Source: Pollenia angustigena (taxonomy: Eukaryota; Arthropoda; Insecta; Diptera; Polleniidae). From it: 64,000 nt of DNA. This document shows positions 21,743-33,970 of this stretch, piece after piece. Below the pieces are notes generated by a model. The model had not been told where the DNA came from, ran no database searches, and worked only from the letters and a program-made list of their open reading frames with translations. Location of the stretch: positions 278,052,067 to 278,116,066 of the forward strand of contig OV884056.1 of NCBI GenBank assembly GCA_930367215.1, read 5' to 3'. The stretch's first letter is position 1. Each line of letters begins with the position of its first letter. The position numbers were made by a program, and so were the translations under genes.

Positions 21743-22960
21743 TATAACACATTCTTTGCGTATACTTGTTAAGTACATTGATCATACGCTACCATTGAAT
21801 TAACAGTGTGAGATTTGGGGAAAAATGGAAATATGTAGTTCTGTTTTTTGTAAACCGTTAGTCCGATTAAAATAAAATTCGAGGTGGAATTAAAGAAAGT
21901 GTATTCGAGTTTTAGTTATGGATTTGGGCCGCCATAGCTTCCTAGGGCACCTCGGGTTTTGCACAAATTAAAAACAGACCAGAATTCTTAATTAACGACC
22001 GATTAAATTAAAACTTGAAATTGTTGATCTACCTTAGTCTAGTATTTTTCTAATAGAAGGAAAAAAATGTATTCCAATTTTGCTTAAAAAATTTTTTTTT
22101 GGAATACTTGCAAATAAATAAATACTCTACAGAAGAAATTGAGAACATTTTTTTTTAAATAACACAGTTTTATTCATTTAAAGTTAATTTGTGGAAAAAA
22201 ATGTTTGTTGCATTTTCTATCTGAAAAAGTATTTTCAATATTTTTTATATAAAAAAAATTGTTATGTAACCAAACACCAAACTCTGAAATCCGTTTATAT
22301 TCATTGGACAGTAAATACGAGTTGCCATTTTATATCAATTATAAATATTTAGGTTTGAAAAATTTGGAACTTTTTGGCTTTAAATCAAAAAAGTACAATT
22401 GTACCAACTTTATCAACCGTGGTACGGTAGAAACAAATGATATGCGTTTGACAATTTTTTTTTAAGCAAACGCACACAAACACAAATATTAAAGCTGAAT
22501 TGACGTGTGTAAGAAAAATCAGTTCTTAAGAAAAAATTCGCATCAATGCTGTTGTTTACTTTTTATTTTAATTAGGTTTTGTTCAATATGAGTTTTAGAG
22601 AAAACTTGTTAAGCCAAAAGTTGTTGGAAAATTTACTAACAACATTCTTAGAAAACGATTTTTTTTTTCAAACTTTGGCGGGCTTGAGGGACGGCTTAGC
22701 CTTCGCCGATCGTCCTAAACATTTTTTTGAGTTGTTTTTTTATCAATACCCACCGAATTGGGGGGGGGGGGGGGTGAGAGCATGGAAAAATAGAAAAAAA
22801 AATTTGATCCATACAGTTAACGACCACCCTAATGTACATAAGTATGTGTGAATATTAAATTAAAAAAAATGAAACTACTCCTATATCTTTAACGTTGTTA
22901 ACTTGAAACTGGCATTCACAAACTGCTTCAGGAACTGGCTTAGTTCTTTTAAAAAAGAAT
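21743..22960. other. unassigned AT-rich DNA with a 15-G run
   Basis: No convincing gene. A run of 15 G lies at 22760-22774. The frame at 22579-22851 passes through it and has no recognisable domain. Confidence 0.5.
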
Positions 22961-23148
22961 TCTGCGATAAATAGTACGTTGTAATCCTAATTTGGAAACC
23001 TCTTTGTAGAGCTCCATGTATCTAGCTATACGCGATTGTAGGTCTGATTTCCAAAAAATTTCTGCAAACTTATTTGCCATTTGAAGGTCATCAAGAATTG
23101 TCTTGGAAGTTATTGAACGTGGAATATCATCTTCATCACTTAATTATC
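22961..23148 (-). pseudogene. unidentified coding-like fragment
   Basis: Reading down from 23148 on the minus strand, an open stretch of about 60 codons gives SDEDDIPRSITSKTILDDLQ, then MANKFAEIFWKSDLQSRIAR and YMELYKEVSKLGLQRTIYRR before a stop in a T-run. Shifting frame at the T-run continues as KRTKPVPEAVCECQFQVNNV to about 22880. The composition looks like real protein, unlike most frames here, but I do not recognise the family. A MITE lies directly upstream (23165). It may be a transposase remnant or a host pseudogene. Confidence 0.45.
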
Positions 23149-23164
23149 ATTTTGATATCTTTAA

Positions 23165-23290
23165 GGGCCATTATTACAACTTGAAGTTAGCTAAAGTTAA
23201 GATTAAATTGACAGATAATAATGTGTTATCTGTCAAAAAGCGTCTGCTAACTGTCGGATAACAGCTAACGCCAAGTTATAATAATGGCCC
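23165..23290. mobile_element. 126-bp MITE with TAA duplication
   Basis: GGGCCATTATTACAACTTG and CAAGTTATAATAATGGCCC are inverted ends with TAA on each side (23162-23164, 23291-23293); GTTAGCT/AGCTAAC pair inside. PIF/Harbinger-like by duplication size. Confidence 0.88.
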
Positions 23291-23293
23291 TAA

Positions 23294-24242
23294 GAAGCAT
23301 TGACCCCATTCAAATATCAATAAAAATTACAATACAAAAGAAGTGCATGGATTGGATTTTCATGGGTGCCCAAGCATAATTTAAGAGCTTTTAGGTTAAA
23401 GTATTTTTTTTGAGATTTTTCGGAAGATGTTTAGAGGTCGCTCAAGTCGATATTTTGCCAAAAATCGGGTCTGCCGGCCTTTTTAAAGTTTTCTTCATAA
23501 ATTTGTCAAAAACCACAATTTTCTTTACTTTTAAGGAAATAATTTAAAAGAAAAATGTCCAAGCTCTATTTTGGTGTACAAAGACTATACATTTTTGCAA
23601 TGCATTTGCTCATTTATGCACCCTACATTAGAATTTTTCGTAATTTTTCCATAAATTTTGTAAATATCGCTTTATTACTTTTAAAATCTTTATAAAAAAG
23701 AAACAAACCGTCAATGCAGTTTGAAATATCAGTTTATTCTTAATAGTTCACAATCAAATATTTTTTTTACCGTTCCTGAGTTATACCGGTTTTCAACTTT
23801 TATAATTTGTGAATCCCTTAACAATAAATATGGAAAAGATCCACCATTTATCTAGTTTCCTATTTTCAATTTTTCTTAAAGCATGCGACATCACTTTTTT
23901 ACACACAAACTAAAAATTCCTTAACTATACAACTTTGATGGTGATAAAAAAAATACGAGTAAAAACATGATAAGTTAATTTCCTCCAAAATTCGTATAAA
24001 AAGGCCGTAATGAAACAGGTATGAATTTATTCGAAAGTTTATTTTGTGAATTGTGGAATTCCTTTTGAAATCATACAACAGCTCGCTTGTATAGAGAATC
24101 AAAAAATGTATAAACTTGTAAAATAACATTGAAAAATATTAACTAATAAAGTTTTTATTCAATTAATAAAAGTTTATATTATTTACAAAAACTGGAATAT
24201 ATATGTATATTTTTGAAAATATTTTCAACAAATTTTACAATG
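23294..24242. other. unassigned AT-rich DNA
   Basis: No recognised structure. Confidence 0.5.
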
Positions 24243-24386
24243 AGTGCCCCGGTAGGCTAGCTGGTAGCGAGCTAGTCTATCAACGGCGGGGTTACGAGTT
24301 CGATTTCCGCCAAAGACTCTGGTTTCTTTCCTGCAGACAAGCATAGAGCTTCGCAGAATTAGCTTAGGAAATTAAAAAAAAAAAAT
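24243..24386 (+). mobile_element. tRNA-derived SINE
   Basis: gtgccccggtaggctagctg (A box within) is followed by GTTACGAGTTCGATTTCC (B box), ccgccaaagactctgg, a unique body ctgcagacaagcatagagct and an A-rich tail. The head matches 18093-18252 and the body matches 29190-29240 inverted. It lacks a 3' acceptor strand, so it is not a functional tRNA. Confidence 0.85.
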
Positions 24387-24807
24387 AATTAATTATGGTT
24401 TCTGTTTTTGAATTCTAGACATAATAATGGCGGCCCTCCTGATAAGGATATAAAATTTAATTCCAAAACCTTAACTTGAACACGAGTCCTTAAATACCAT
24501 CTGAAACGTTATTCCAACCAGACAAACGGTTTACAAAATACAGAGCTATTTCCATTTTTTCCACAATCTCCCACTATGCAAAGATAGACAATTTTATCCG
24601 ATTTTGTGTTAATAAGACATAATTACGTTGCTTTATACGTTGTTCTTAACTTTTTTTAAAATAACATTTGTTTCTTTACGCAACGCCCATATTCACAAGG
24701 CGAATAAACCAAAAAAAATGATTTTTTAAAAAAACACTCCACAGATAGTTCGTTTCGATCAAATTTAACTTTTTTTATAGGAAATATGGACAGGTTTAAC
24801 CTTTTAA

Positions 24808-27212
24808 CCTCTTAAGACCTGAACGTGAACCGATTGAGTAAAAGGCTTTTCAACTGCTTTTTTTATCTTATGAGGTGTAATTAAAATTTCGATTTTTCTT
24901 ATTTTTTTAATTTTTTTATTAAAAGTGGTAGAAAAAGGAGGTGCACATATGTGTACTTCAGGTTTAAATGTTTAGTTAGTGAGTAAAAATAGACTTAACG
25001 CTATGGTAGTGCTCAAAGCAGTTATTTTTTAAAATACATAAATAGACATTGCATTTTATACATATAGTACGGCAGCGTGAAGAGCAAGTTGGGTGGCGTC
25101 ATTTTGACACAAACTGGCTCTCTACAAAGCGCGGTAGGTGACCAACATTGTCAAGCCTTATTTCTGGTTGTGGGTGTGGCACAATCGCACGGTGCTTCTT
25201 TGAGGGAGGTTCGCTTAGACAATCTTGACTTTCATCTATGGCATTCAAGCTGGATCCTGCAAATGCGCCGGTGTTGGGACGAGATATAGTGCCAAAAGGC
25301 AAGAAATTGTGTTCAACTCTGCCTCCATCATACTTCATCATCGCTTTGGCCAGATTCAGCCTGTATTGCATTAAGCCTAACTTATCCTTTCGTTGGACAT
25401 TTTCTTGTACACAACAACGCGTGTACATGACCCAGCAATTAACGACAACTAGGTCCAAGAAATGGGAGAAAGCTCTCACGGTCCATTTTTTTGTCCGCAT
25501 TGAACTTCGATAGTAAGCTATCAATCTATCGCATAAATCTATGCCACCCATGCAGGAGTTATAATTATTTACGGCAGCTGGCCGAGTTACATCAATTTGT
25601 TTCTTTTCTTTTTTGCACCAACGTTTGCAAGTATCTGCAGAAGCGCTTCCTGAACAAGTGGATAGCATCGTAACTGATTTCGTATCCATCAATTTAATGA
25701 TACAGACTTTATCATCACTTCTAACTTTCTCGTCCCATTCTCCCCTTTTTAACTGCTTGTCGGGCTTTAGTTTTTGTGCCACTGGTCAAACCCTATTTGC
25801 CATTACAGTCCCAGTCAGAAAAATCCCGCTTCTTTTTGCATTTAAATGATCAGCCAGCTTTAGGCTGGTAAAAAATCTGTCTGTGTACAAAACACAGCTG
25901 TCGGTGATTGTACGACAAAGCTTTTCCACAATTCCTGCTCCTAATCCAAGATTTTTCATAACGTCTTAAGGTAATGTATCTTTCCCAACATAGATCTCGA
26001 AGTCTAGTACCAACCCGTCCCGAGCAGCCAAAACAAAGTTTTTTAGTCCAAGTGGATTAGGCTTAGATGGCATATATTGGCGATACTCACAACGTCCCGA
26101 AAAAGGTATCATTTGTTCGTCGATTGGCATGTGTTTGGAACGTGGAAAACTTTGACATTTTCTCAAAATTGGGTCTAAAAGTGGTTTTATTTTCCAAAGT
26201 TTATTATTGCCATTGGATTGATTGCTATCTGAAAAGTGGAGAAAATTTATAATCTCAAAGAACCTGTCGCGAAGGATAGCTTCTCTAACAATTGGTACAG
26301 AAAGGTCTCGACTCCAATAAAGCTTCGCTTGAGGATATTTGAGGGTGCCCATCATCAGCTGCACACCAGCAAAACGTATCATTTCAATTGTATTGGTGTT
26401 AATTGATTTTAGCTCCCGCTTTTGTGCCGAATATATGTTACTTTGTTCTGCCACTAATTTCCAAAAGTCTAGCCCCAAATATTCAAAAAAAGAGCAAAGA
26501 ATGTTTATGTCAGAGCTACCCTCAGAAGTAAGGATATCATCCTTTATATCTGGTCCAGATTTAGCCATTTCTTTTGTCTTCCAAAAAACGCGGTGTGAAC
26601 TTGCAACTTCATCTTCATCATCTGCCCCATTTTGCAAATCTTCTTCATCTCCCACCCATTCTTCAGATGACTGAGGCGCTCGGATGACTTCTGGAGGCAA
26701 GTACTCATCATCATCATCGTCTCCCGAGAAATCAAATTCGCTATCATTGAGCATATCCGCAATCTGCTGTTCATTCATATCCAAGCTAACAAATATTCAA
26801 TGTTTAAGCAAAACAAACTTTTAATCCGGAGGTACACATATGTGTACCAAGAAAATAAAGTAGTATTTCATTATGAAAAACCACTAAAAATAAAAAACTT
26901 ACCTTTTTCCACGTTTACTCAACAAGTTCACTATACAAAACTTCAAAAAGTACTAACCTAACTGAAGAACTAAATTTTTATTAATTTTGTTTACAATTTC
27001 GCCAAGGCCTACTAAAATTTTTTCAAACTGTTAAATTCAAATGCAAAAACATTGCCTTGAACTTCTAAGCAGCACCATCTACTGATATTATTTTTAAGCC
27101 CAGTAGCTTAAAGCAAGTAATAAAACTGTTGCTAGTGATCACACGATGCCGCTAGTGTTTAAAACTTGTAATAAGTTAAGGTACACATATGTGTACCCAC
27201 GGTCTGAAGAGG
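24808..27212 (-). mobile_element. piggyBac (Looper-like) transposon, full length, inactive
   Basis: TTAA flanks both ends (24804-24807, 27213-27216), the hallmark of piggyBac. The TIRs begin CCTCTTAAGACCT and CCTCTTCAGACC. A near-palindrome of the form GTACACATATGTGTAC lies near 24945, 26832 and 27183, giving subterminal repeats inside both ends. The 2405-bp interior holds one transposase pseudogene on the minus strand. Confidence 0.93.
25099..26784 (-). pseudogene. piggyBac transposase with two nonsense codons
   Basis: One minus-strand frame of about 560 codons runs from the ATG at 26784 to 25099 without frameshifts. The N-terminus is acidic (SGDDDDDEYLPPEV). The DDE_Tnp_1_7 domain follows, with SFFEYLGLDFWKLVAEQSN, YWSRDLSVP and FFEIINFLHFSDSN. 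The three catalytic aspartates are all visible: PIDEQMIPFSGRCEYRQYMP, LYTDRFFTS and MGGIDLCDRLIAYYR. Two stops break it: TAA after GKDTLP at about 25966 and TGA after VMANRV at about 25785. The C-terminus ends LPRFVESQFVSK, and I see no cysteine-rich finger of the usual piggyBac type. The protein would perform TTAA-specific cut-and-paste; this copy cannot. Confidence 0.93.
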
Positions 27213-27382
27213 TTAAATTTGGAATTCTATGTCTCTTATTAATTTGTATTTTTTTTACTTAAGCACGTTTGTTGTCGGTATCGTAAAGATTCCTTTATTG
27301 AAAATATTTGACAAAAATAAAAAAAAAGATACATTTACTTTGTACTTAGCTTATGTACATGCAGTATTTTTAAGTTTCATTT

Positions 27383-27960
27383 TCATGTGCCGATAGTGTG
27401 AACGGTCAATATTTTTTAATTTCCGACAATCTGTGCCGAAATTGTGCTGGCTGTGGACAATCAAAATTATCCTGGATGCGCCGATAATGTGAACACTCTT
27501 TTGCACAATGTGGAGCAATCAAATTGTTTAATATGTACTTAATATTATCGGCCACTTGTGTGCCGATTACAGTCGCCAATCAGCGCCGATACAAGGGATG
27601 GCAAAACGAATATTTTTAAAGTGCACCAACTGGCTACTAAAATTTTACTTTTTTGAGCTTAATTGTACCAAAATTACATTTGTTTTATTATGTATTAAAA
27701 AGTTAAATAGTAAATTAGTACTGTTAAATGAAAGAAAACAATTTGCTTTAACGAAAACATTGTTGTTGTATCGATGTTGCCATCCCTGCTTTGTAAACAT
27801 CTGTTTACAGAACAACAATTACAAAAAAAAAAAAAAAAAAAAACAAATGCAGTAAGTTTGAATAAAATTTAATACATTTTTAATTTTATATTAATATATT
27901 ATTTAAAATTGCTAGGAAACTAATAACGGAATATTCAGACAGAGAATTTTGCGAATTTTT
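27383..27960. mobile_element. Tc1/mariner-type element (32872 family), truncated copy
   Basis: Nearly identical to 32916-33474 but both terminal repeats are missing. Frames within it are accidental. Confidence 0.8.
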
Positions 27961-28092
27961 ATGTCAGTTATGTATTTTATAAAGCTTTTTTGTAATAGTT
28001 CTATTCCTTCAATTTTTCAGAAATGACTTTATACACTACCAGACTATTATACATAACTGAAATTTAGCTCATAGAATAAATTCGAAGAAATA

Positions 28093-29140
28093 ATATGTTA
28101 GAGTGCTATATTCGGCTGTGCCGAATCTTTAATACCGTCCACCGACAGTTCGAATGTTTAAGGAGTAATATAAGAATGATGTTAATATTATCTTAAACTG
28201 TGATGATTTGTCACAGTTTAGGTGACTAAACTTTTTTCCGGTAGTAGGGTTTATATGGGGTCTAGGGTAAATTATGGACCGATCATCTCGAAATTTCACA
28301 GCGTCATTTCTAGTCCTTTAAACCTGTGACGTACCAATTTCTGTTACGCTAGCATTATTAATTATGGTTTTAGGTGTACTAAACTGTTTTCCGGGAAATT
28401 TCACAGTATTATTTATAGTCCTATAGAACTGTGACGAGCCAAAATTGGTTATGATTGCATTATTTTTTACGGTTTTAGGCGTACTAAACTGTTTTCCGGT
28501 AGTAGGATTTATATGGGGCCTAAGGTAAATTATCGACCGATCGTCACGAAATTTAACAGTGTTATTTCTAGTCCTAAAAAACTGTGACGTACCAAATTTT
28601 GTTACGCTAGCGGCTTTTTTTACGGTTTTAGGGGTACTAAACTGTTTTCCGGGAGTATTGTTTATATGGGGCTTATGGTAAATTATGGACGGATCTTCAC
28701 GAAATTCAGCAGCGTGATTTCCAGTCAAAGAAAACAAATTCTTGCAAAATCTTATCCCATTCCGTGCCTTGTTCCAGCATTTATGTTATTTTTTGTAACA
28801 AAATTATCAATTTTTTTAGGTGGTGGTTCCACATTTTGATTCATAGCTCTGGTCCTACTGAACCGATTTTGCTGGATTTCAATCCCAAGCTGCTTAGGAT
28901 AACCACAAGCAATTTGGCATCAATATTGTTCATTTCTTTTGAGTTGTTCGAAAGTGAGCGTGTTTTGAACAGACGGAAAGACGGACAGACAGACGGACAC
29001 GGCTAAATCGACTTAGAATTACTCAAGGACCCAGAAGATATGTACTTTATGGGGTCTGAGATGAATAATAAAAAAGTTTCACACGGAATGACAAACTTAA
29101 TATACCCTCTTCGCAACTAATTGTGGTGGAGGGTATAAAA
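28093..29140 (-). mobile_element. mini-me-like element with ~152-bp tandem units
   Basis: Minus-strand reading: 5' TTATACCCTCCACCACAATT, ttgtcattccgtgtgaaact, core gaccccataaagtacata.., GTCCGTCTGTCTGTCCGTC, a ctgagctatgaat-like unique part, about four units marked ggtttta..aaactgttttccgg (near 28228, 28380, 28486, 28638; full period about 152 bp) and a 3' hairpin ATTCGGCACAGCCGAAT with tagcactctaacat. This order (inverted subterminal blocks, core plus GTCY, tandem units, 3' stem-loop) is that of DINE-1/mini-me elements. No coding frame is real. Confidence 0.8.
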
Positions 29141-29189
29141 AAATGTTGAATATAATATAAAGTAACCTTTGGAAGGAAAGAATTCCCAG

Positions 29190-29285
29190 TTTCTATTTCT
29201 TAATTCCCTAAGCTAATCCCGCGAAGCTCTACGCTTGTCTGCAGGAAAGAAACAGATCGGGTACGATTCCCGCCAGAGAACCCTG
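29190..29285 (-). repeat. rearranged SINE fragment
   Basis: aattccctaagctaatcccg and gcgaagctctacgcttgtct match the tail and body of the 24243 SINE inverted. The adjoining tRNA-like part (gtacgattcccgccagag) appears in the opposite sense, so the head is scrambled. Confidence 0.6.
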
Positions 29286-29289
29286 GCGC

Positions 29290-29826
29290 TGAAAAACAAG
29301 CTCTCGTAATGGTTTCTGGCATGCTAAAGTGTTTTTCAAAAATGGGCTTTATATGGAGAGCTCACAATATCAGGAATTTTAAAATCACTATTTTTCTTGG
29401 TTTATTCAATTCATACGCTCAAATTTACATTCACTCTTTGCTTGCAAAACAAAGTTCAACGTTGGTAATTTTTACATCGTTTCGAACACATTTGAATTTT
29501 GCATGTGTTCGTTTTTTATTGAAAGTGCTTTGTTTGCATTATTTGTTACGCACGCAATATAACTTAAATGTGTAAAGTCAAAAGGCACACATTCTTATAC
29601 TTTTGCATGCAAGTAGTCATTGTCCACTCGATGAGACGCTTTGTTAACATTAACAACAATAACAACAATAAACCACTCGATGAGACGCTTTGTTAAAATT
29701 AACAACAATAAAAAGAATACATTGTACATACAGAACTACTGTACTTTTTAAGAGAAAAAAAGCCTTCTGTTTCTATGGAAATTGTTTGTATGTACCTACA
29801 TATGTGCGTTTAGTTTCATTTAAATT
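29290..29826. other. AT-rich DNA with a short direct repeat
   Basis: ccactcgatgagacgctttg occurs twice about 45 bp apart (29623, 29671), each followed by ttaacaacaata. Nothing else recognised. Confidence 0.55.
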
Positions 29827-30140
29827 TGTTATACCCACACCACAATAGTGGAGAGGGTATTATGCATTTGTGCTGATCTGTGTAACGCCTTAAAATAGTG
29901 GTCCTAGACCCACCTTTAAGTATACCGATCTATTCAGAATCACCTTTTGAGTCGAACCAACGATGTCCGTCCGGCTGGCTGGCTGGCAGGCTAGCTGGCA
30001 GGTTGGCTGGCTGGCTGGCTGGCTGTCTGTCCATGTAACCTTGTGTGCAAAGTACAGGTCGCAATTTGCGAGGTAATTTTTTGCAATCGCAGAAAGCCGT
30101 TCTCTGATGTGTATTGCACACCTCGTTCAAAAGTGGCTCA
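29827..30140 (+). repeat. mini-me-like family member, 5' part
   Basis: Starts ttatacccacaccacaatag, continues gcatttgtgctgatctgtgt and aaagtataccgatc-type text as in the 4079 copy (inverted there), then gatgtccgtcc and a GGCT minisatellite, then gtctgtccatgtaaccttgt. No 3' hairpin is found. Confidence 0.6.
29968..30035. repeat. (GGCT)n minisatellite
   Basis: About 68 bp of ggct/ggca units at the place where mini-me relatives carry GTCY repeats. Confidence 0.85.
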
Positions 30141-30812
30141 ACTCAAAAAACTTAAATTTTCAGAAATCAAAAAAAAAACTGTTTTTGACCGAAAAAAAAA
30201 TTGTTAAAACAAATCTTTGGACCATTTAGTAGAAATTCTAAAATTTAAAATTTTTTTTTTAATATTTATACACTAGATAACGAACAATTTTTAGTTGTGC
30301 CATTTTTGATGATGTATTTTTTGCACAAGCTACTGAATTATTTTAAGTTATGTCACTTTACAAAATCAAGGCATATGAAACCCAAATTAATGAGAATCGG
30401 TGCTTAACGTGATTTTTTGGAAGGGGGCTTATCTAAGTAAATTTTTGTCGTCCAAAAATTTTATTACATTTCCAACATTTTTAGGGAATGTACAGGAGGT
30501 TAAACGTTCAGCAAAATAAGGTACGTAATATTTTTTTATGAAAAATCTTTTTTTCTATTTTAAAAATATGCTTTTTTGCTAAGTACGTGCTTAAATCAAT
30601 ATGGCTTCGAGCATTTTTTTTTGCAAACTCAAATTTACTTAACTTAAACAAAAAAAATATCTACATTTTTCAATATTTTTGTTAGAATGTTCTTGCAACT
30701 TTAGCGGTTAAATCAAAGTAATTTTACTAAGCGAAAAAATGAAGCGAAGCATGCAATTTTAACAAATATTCATCTGTTTTAAGTTGTTTTGTATATTCTT
30801 TAACTTAAAACT
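30141..30812. other. unassigned AT-rich DNA
   Basis: Homopolymer-rich; no structure recognised. Confidence 0.5.
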
Positions 30813-31701
30813 AGAGATATGCGCGTGACTTTCTTTTTTCGTGTCACTCATAATTGTGATCACTTTATATAATAATCACTCGAGAGAGAATAATGAAATA
30901 GCGCTATAAAATTTATGAAAGTGATCGTGTGTATGTAAATTTTTTTAATCTTACTTAAGAAACAAATAAATAAATAGATCGATTACGGATGGCAACTGAG
31001 CTGAAACTGTGTTGCCAGCAGCGAAATCAGGTAGAGCCGCTCATGTTTAAATATAAAATAAAACATTTTTTTGATATTTTGATTTAAGTCAGGCTTGAGC
31101 TTATCAAATTTAATTTTCATTAATAGCCCAGTCATATTAGGGGTTTCACCTCGGAATGAACGATAATTAGCTGAAATTTTATTTTTTTGTTTTTACTGAA
31201 GGAAGGAATTTTACCAGCTTTAAAAAACTGCAGTCAAAGTGGAAAAACTGCTATTGCTAACACTTGTTCATTTGCCATTAGCAAACAGTTCAACAGTTTT
31301 GGATTCGACTGCAGTTTTTTAAACCTTGAATTTTACAGCACTCAAGCCTTTCTAAAAATATCAAAAATTAATAGTTCAACTGAAAATCACAATTTTTATA
31401 AAAAAAAAAATTTCTATATTTCAACATGCTGATTAAGCTGCTGGTAATACAACTAAAGTTGGTCCGTTATCGGCCTATAAAAATATTTTTATAAAATTGC
31501 ATAAGTTTTAAGACTTTTTAAATTAAAACTATTTTTTAAAATTCAATAGAACTGAAAAATACTTAATAGTTTTAAAATTCCTCTTGCATGAGTACGCGTG
31601 AGTACATTCCCTTCCCTTGTTTGCATTCGTGATGGTTATAATTTCAAATTTCCTCTTGCATGAAAGCGAGTGATTGTGAGTTAAAAACTACTCACGAGCA
31701 C
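30813..31701. mobile_element. probable hAT-type element
   Basis: Left TAGAGATATGCGCGTGA and right TCACGAGCACAACTCTA are inverted (13 of 17). Subterminal TCACTC/GAGTGA motifs occur in several copies under both ends. I could not find a matching 8-bp duplication. Confidence 0.5.
31215..31328. mobile_element. hAT-type MITE with perfect 8-bp TSD
   Basis: Ends CAGCTTTAAAAAACTGCAG and CTGCAGTTTTTTAAACCTTG, flanked by AATTTTAC at 31207-31214 and 31329-31336. 114 bp. Same family as 48917 and 62913. Confidence 0.9.
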
Positions 31702-32871
31702 AACTCTAGCTCTAAGCATTAAAGTTCTATTTTTTCATATATTTTTGGCAACAAGATTATTTGCAATGTAAAAAAAAAAAAATGTAAAAGCTTCTTTACA
31801 AAAACTTACAATTGACAAATTCTAGTTTTGTGGAACGAAATTCTTTATGCAACCCCATTTTATTACTTTTGATAAATAGAGCAGACTGAACAATACCCGT
31901 TTTTTTGTATGGCAAAAAAATATAAATAATTCTTACATGACACATGGTGCAAATATACATAAAGAAAAAAATTGTATAAAATATTGCAAACATTTTGATA
32001 GGTTTCAAATAAGAATAAAAGAATCAATAGAAATATCTAAATTTCAATCAGATACACGAACCTAACAAATACTTAAACAGTATTAAAATATATTTTTCAA
32101 AAGAAAAGTTTTACTCTGCTTTGAATTATTGGGGTCAGGGTCAAAATTTACTTTAAAGTGGCTTTAAACTTAGGGCTAAGGATTTTATTTTGATTAAGCT
32201 TGTTAATTTAGCTAATTTAAAATGTCCCTTTGAACTTTTAAAGAATAGTTGGCTTTTTGCAGACTTAAGAATTAGATAAAAAAAAACTTTTAAAAGGATT
32301 AAATTTTAGGTATCATTATAACAAGAATCCATCCAGGTTAAATAAGAGGTCAAGTTTTTTTTTCTTAATTCAATTGGATTATTAAAACCCCCTTTCAAAG
32401 ATTAAACTTCAAGTCATAAGACCAGTATTTAACTCTTATCCTTTTTTGTTATTGTTACTAAAAAAAAAGCACACAGTTTTCGTCGTTACCCTGGACGCTA
32501 AATAAAAAGGATTTTGGTTAAATAATGCTTTCAATACTCATTTAAGGTCGACCCTTTTGATTGGTATTTGTAAACTAAACAATCAAAATAAATAAACAAA
32601 GAATGTCATAAATTCCTTAATGAACTGAAATGATAATTTATACAATATTTAAACTTTTTTAAATTTTTTTAATATTTCTTTACGCTTTTATTTAGTTATT
32701 TTCTAGATTAAATTACAGCAAATAAAGGAGGTAGATAGGAAGCAAATTTATTTTTTTGTAACATAAAAAAAGTTGGCACTAGGTAAGTTGTCCTAAAATC
32801 AAAAGAATATACTGTATTATAGCGATTTATTTTCTAAGAAAAATATGTTACTGTAAATACATGTTAAGCTA
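31702..32871. other. unassigned AT-rich DNA
   Basis: No coding frame or terminal repeats recognised. Confidence 0.5.
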
Positions 32872-33731
32872 AGATCCCACTATCGGCGCAATATACCAAT
32901 TTTTGTCTTATTTCATGTGCCAATAGTGTGAACGGTCAATATTTTTTAATTTCCGACAATCTGTGCCGAAATTGTGCTGGCTGTGGACAATTAAAATTAA
33001 CCTGGATGCGCCGATAATGTGAACACTCTTTTGCACAATGTGGAGCAATCAAATTGTTTAATATGTACCGATTATTATCGGCCACTTGTGTGCCGGTCAC
33101 AGTCGCCAATCAACGCCGATACAAGGGATGGCAAAACGAATATTTTTAAAGTGCACCAACTGGCTACTAAAATTTTACTTTTTTGAGCTTAATTGTACCA
33201 AAATGACATTTGTTTTATTATGTATTAAAAAGTTAAATAGTACATTTGAAAGAAAACAATTTGCTTTAACGAAAACATTGCTGTTGTATCGATGTTGCCA
33301 TCCCTGCTTTGTAAACATCTGTTTACAGAACAACAATTACAAAAAAAAAAAAAAACAAATGCAGTAAGTTTGAATAAAATTGAATACATTTTTAATTTTA
33401 TATTAATATATTATTTAAAATTGCTAGGAAACTAATAACGGAATATTCAGACAGAGAATTTTGCGAATTTTTAAAGTAAAATTATGTCGCCAACAAACAA
33501 ATAAACCAAAACATATGATTAAATTGGCCCAAATAACACCATAGTGTGACCGCATTGTACCGATTATTGTCGCAATTGAGTTTTGGCCGATATGAACCGA
33601 AAAAAATTCTCACAATGTGCGACGATAATGGGACCACCCAAGAATAAACTGTGCAATGTTTTTTAATGTGCGCCGATACAGCACAATAAAAATCGTCACA
33701 GATTGTGCTATTTGAGCCGATAGTGGGATCT
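32872..33731. mobile_element. Tc1/mariner-type MITE, complete
   Basis: Ends AGATCCCACTATCGGC and GCCGATAGTGGGATCT flanked by TA on both sides. CGATAaTGtGaac-like motifs repeat under both ends. 860 bp with no transposase. The truncated copy at 27383 covers its middle. Confidence 0.88.
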
Positions 33732-33970
33732 TAGTTTTACACTTTCTAATGTAACCTATAATCACTCGAAGTGTTCCATGTTGTGCATCTTCATTAGAAC
33801 AAAATTAGATGCTTTTATTTATTTCTACTTCACTTTTATCATAAATGTACTTCATAAGCGATTTTAAAAGCTGTTTGAGCGGTTTCTGCACACTATTACG
33901 GTTTGAAAACATATATTAATATCACTTACTGCTTGGAAAAAATAAAAACGAAAATAATAGGACCAGTCAA

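Noticed and set aside
24243..24386. Possible tRNA gene
   Set aside because: A and B boxes are present but no closing acceptor stem; the same head is attached to a SINE body and A-tail and is dispersed in the window.
27556..27855. 99-codon frame also found at 33086-33367
   Set aside because: Occurs because both lie in copies of the same non-autonomous TA element; the frame ends in a poly-A (poly-K) tract and has no domain.
28318..28737. 139-codon minus-strand frame with internal peptide repeats (also 42178-42594 and 46608-46850)
   Set aside because: The repeated peptide reflects the ~152-bp tandem unit of the mini-me-like element; frames differ between copies and lack conserved coding signal.
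29930..30130. 66-codon frame rich in PASQPA repeats
   Set aside because: Direct translation of the GGCT minisatellite.
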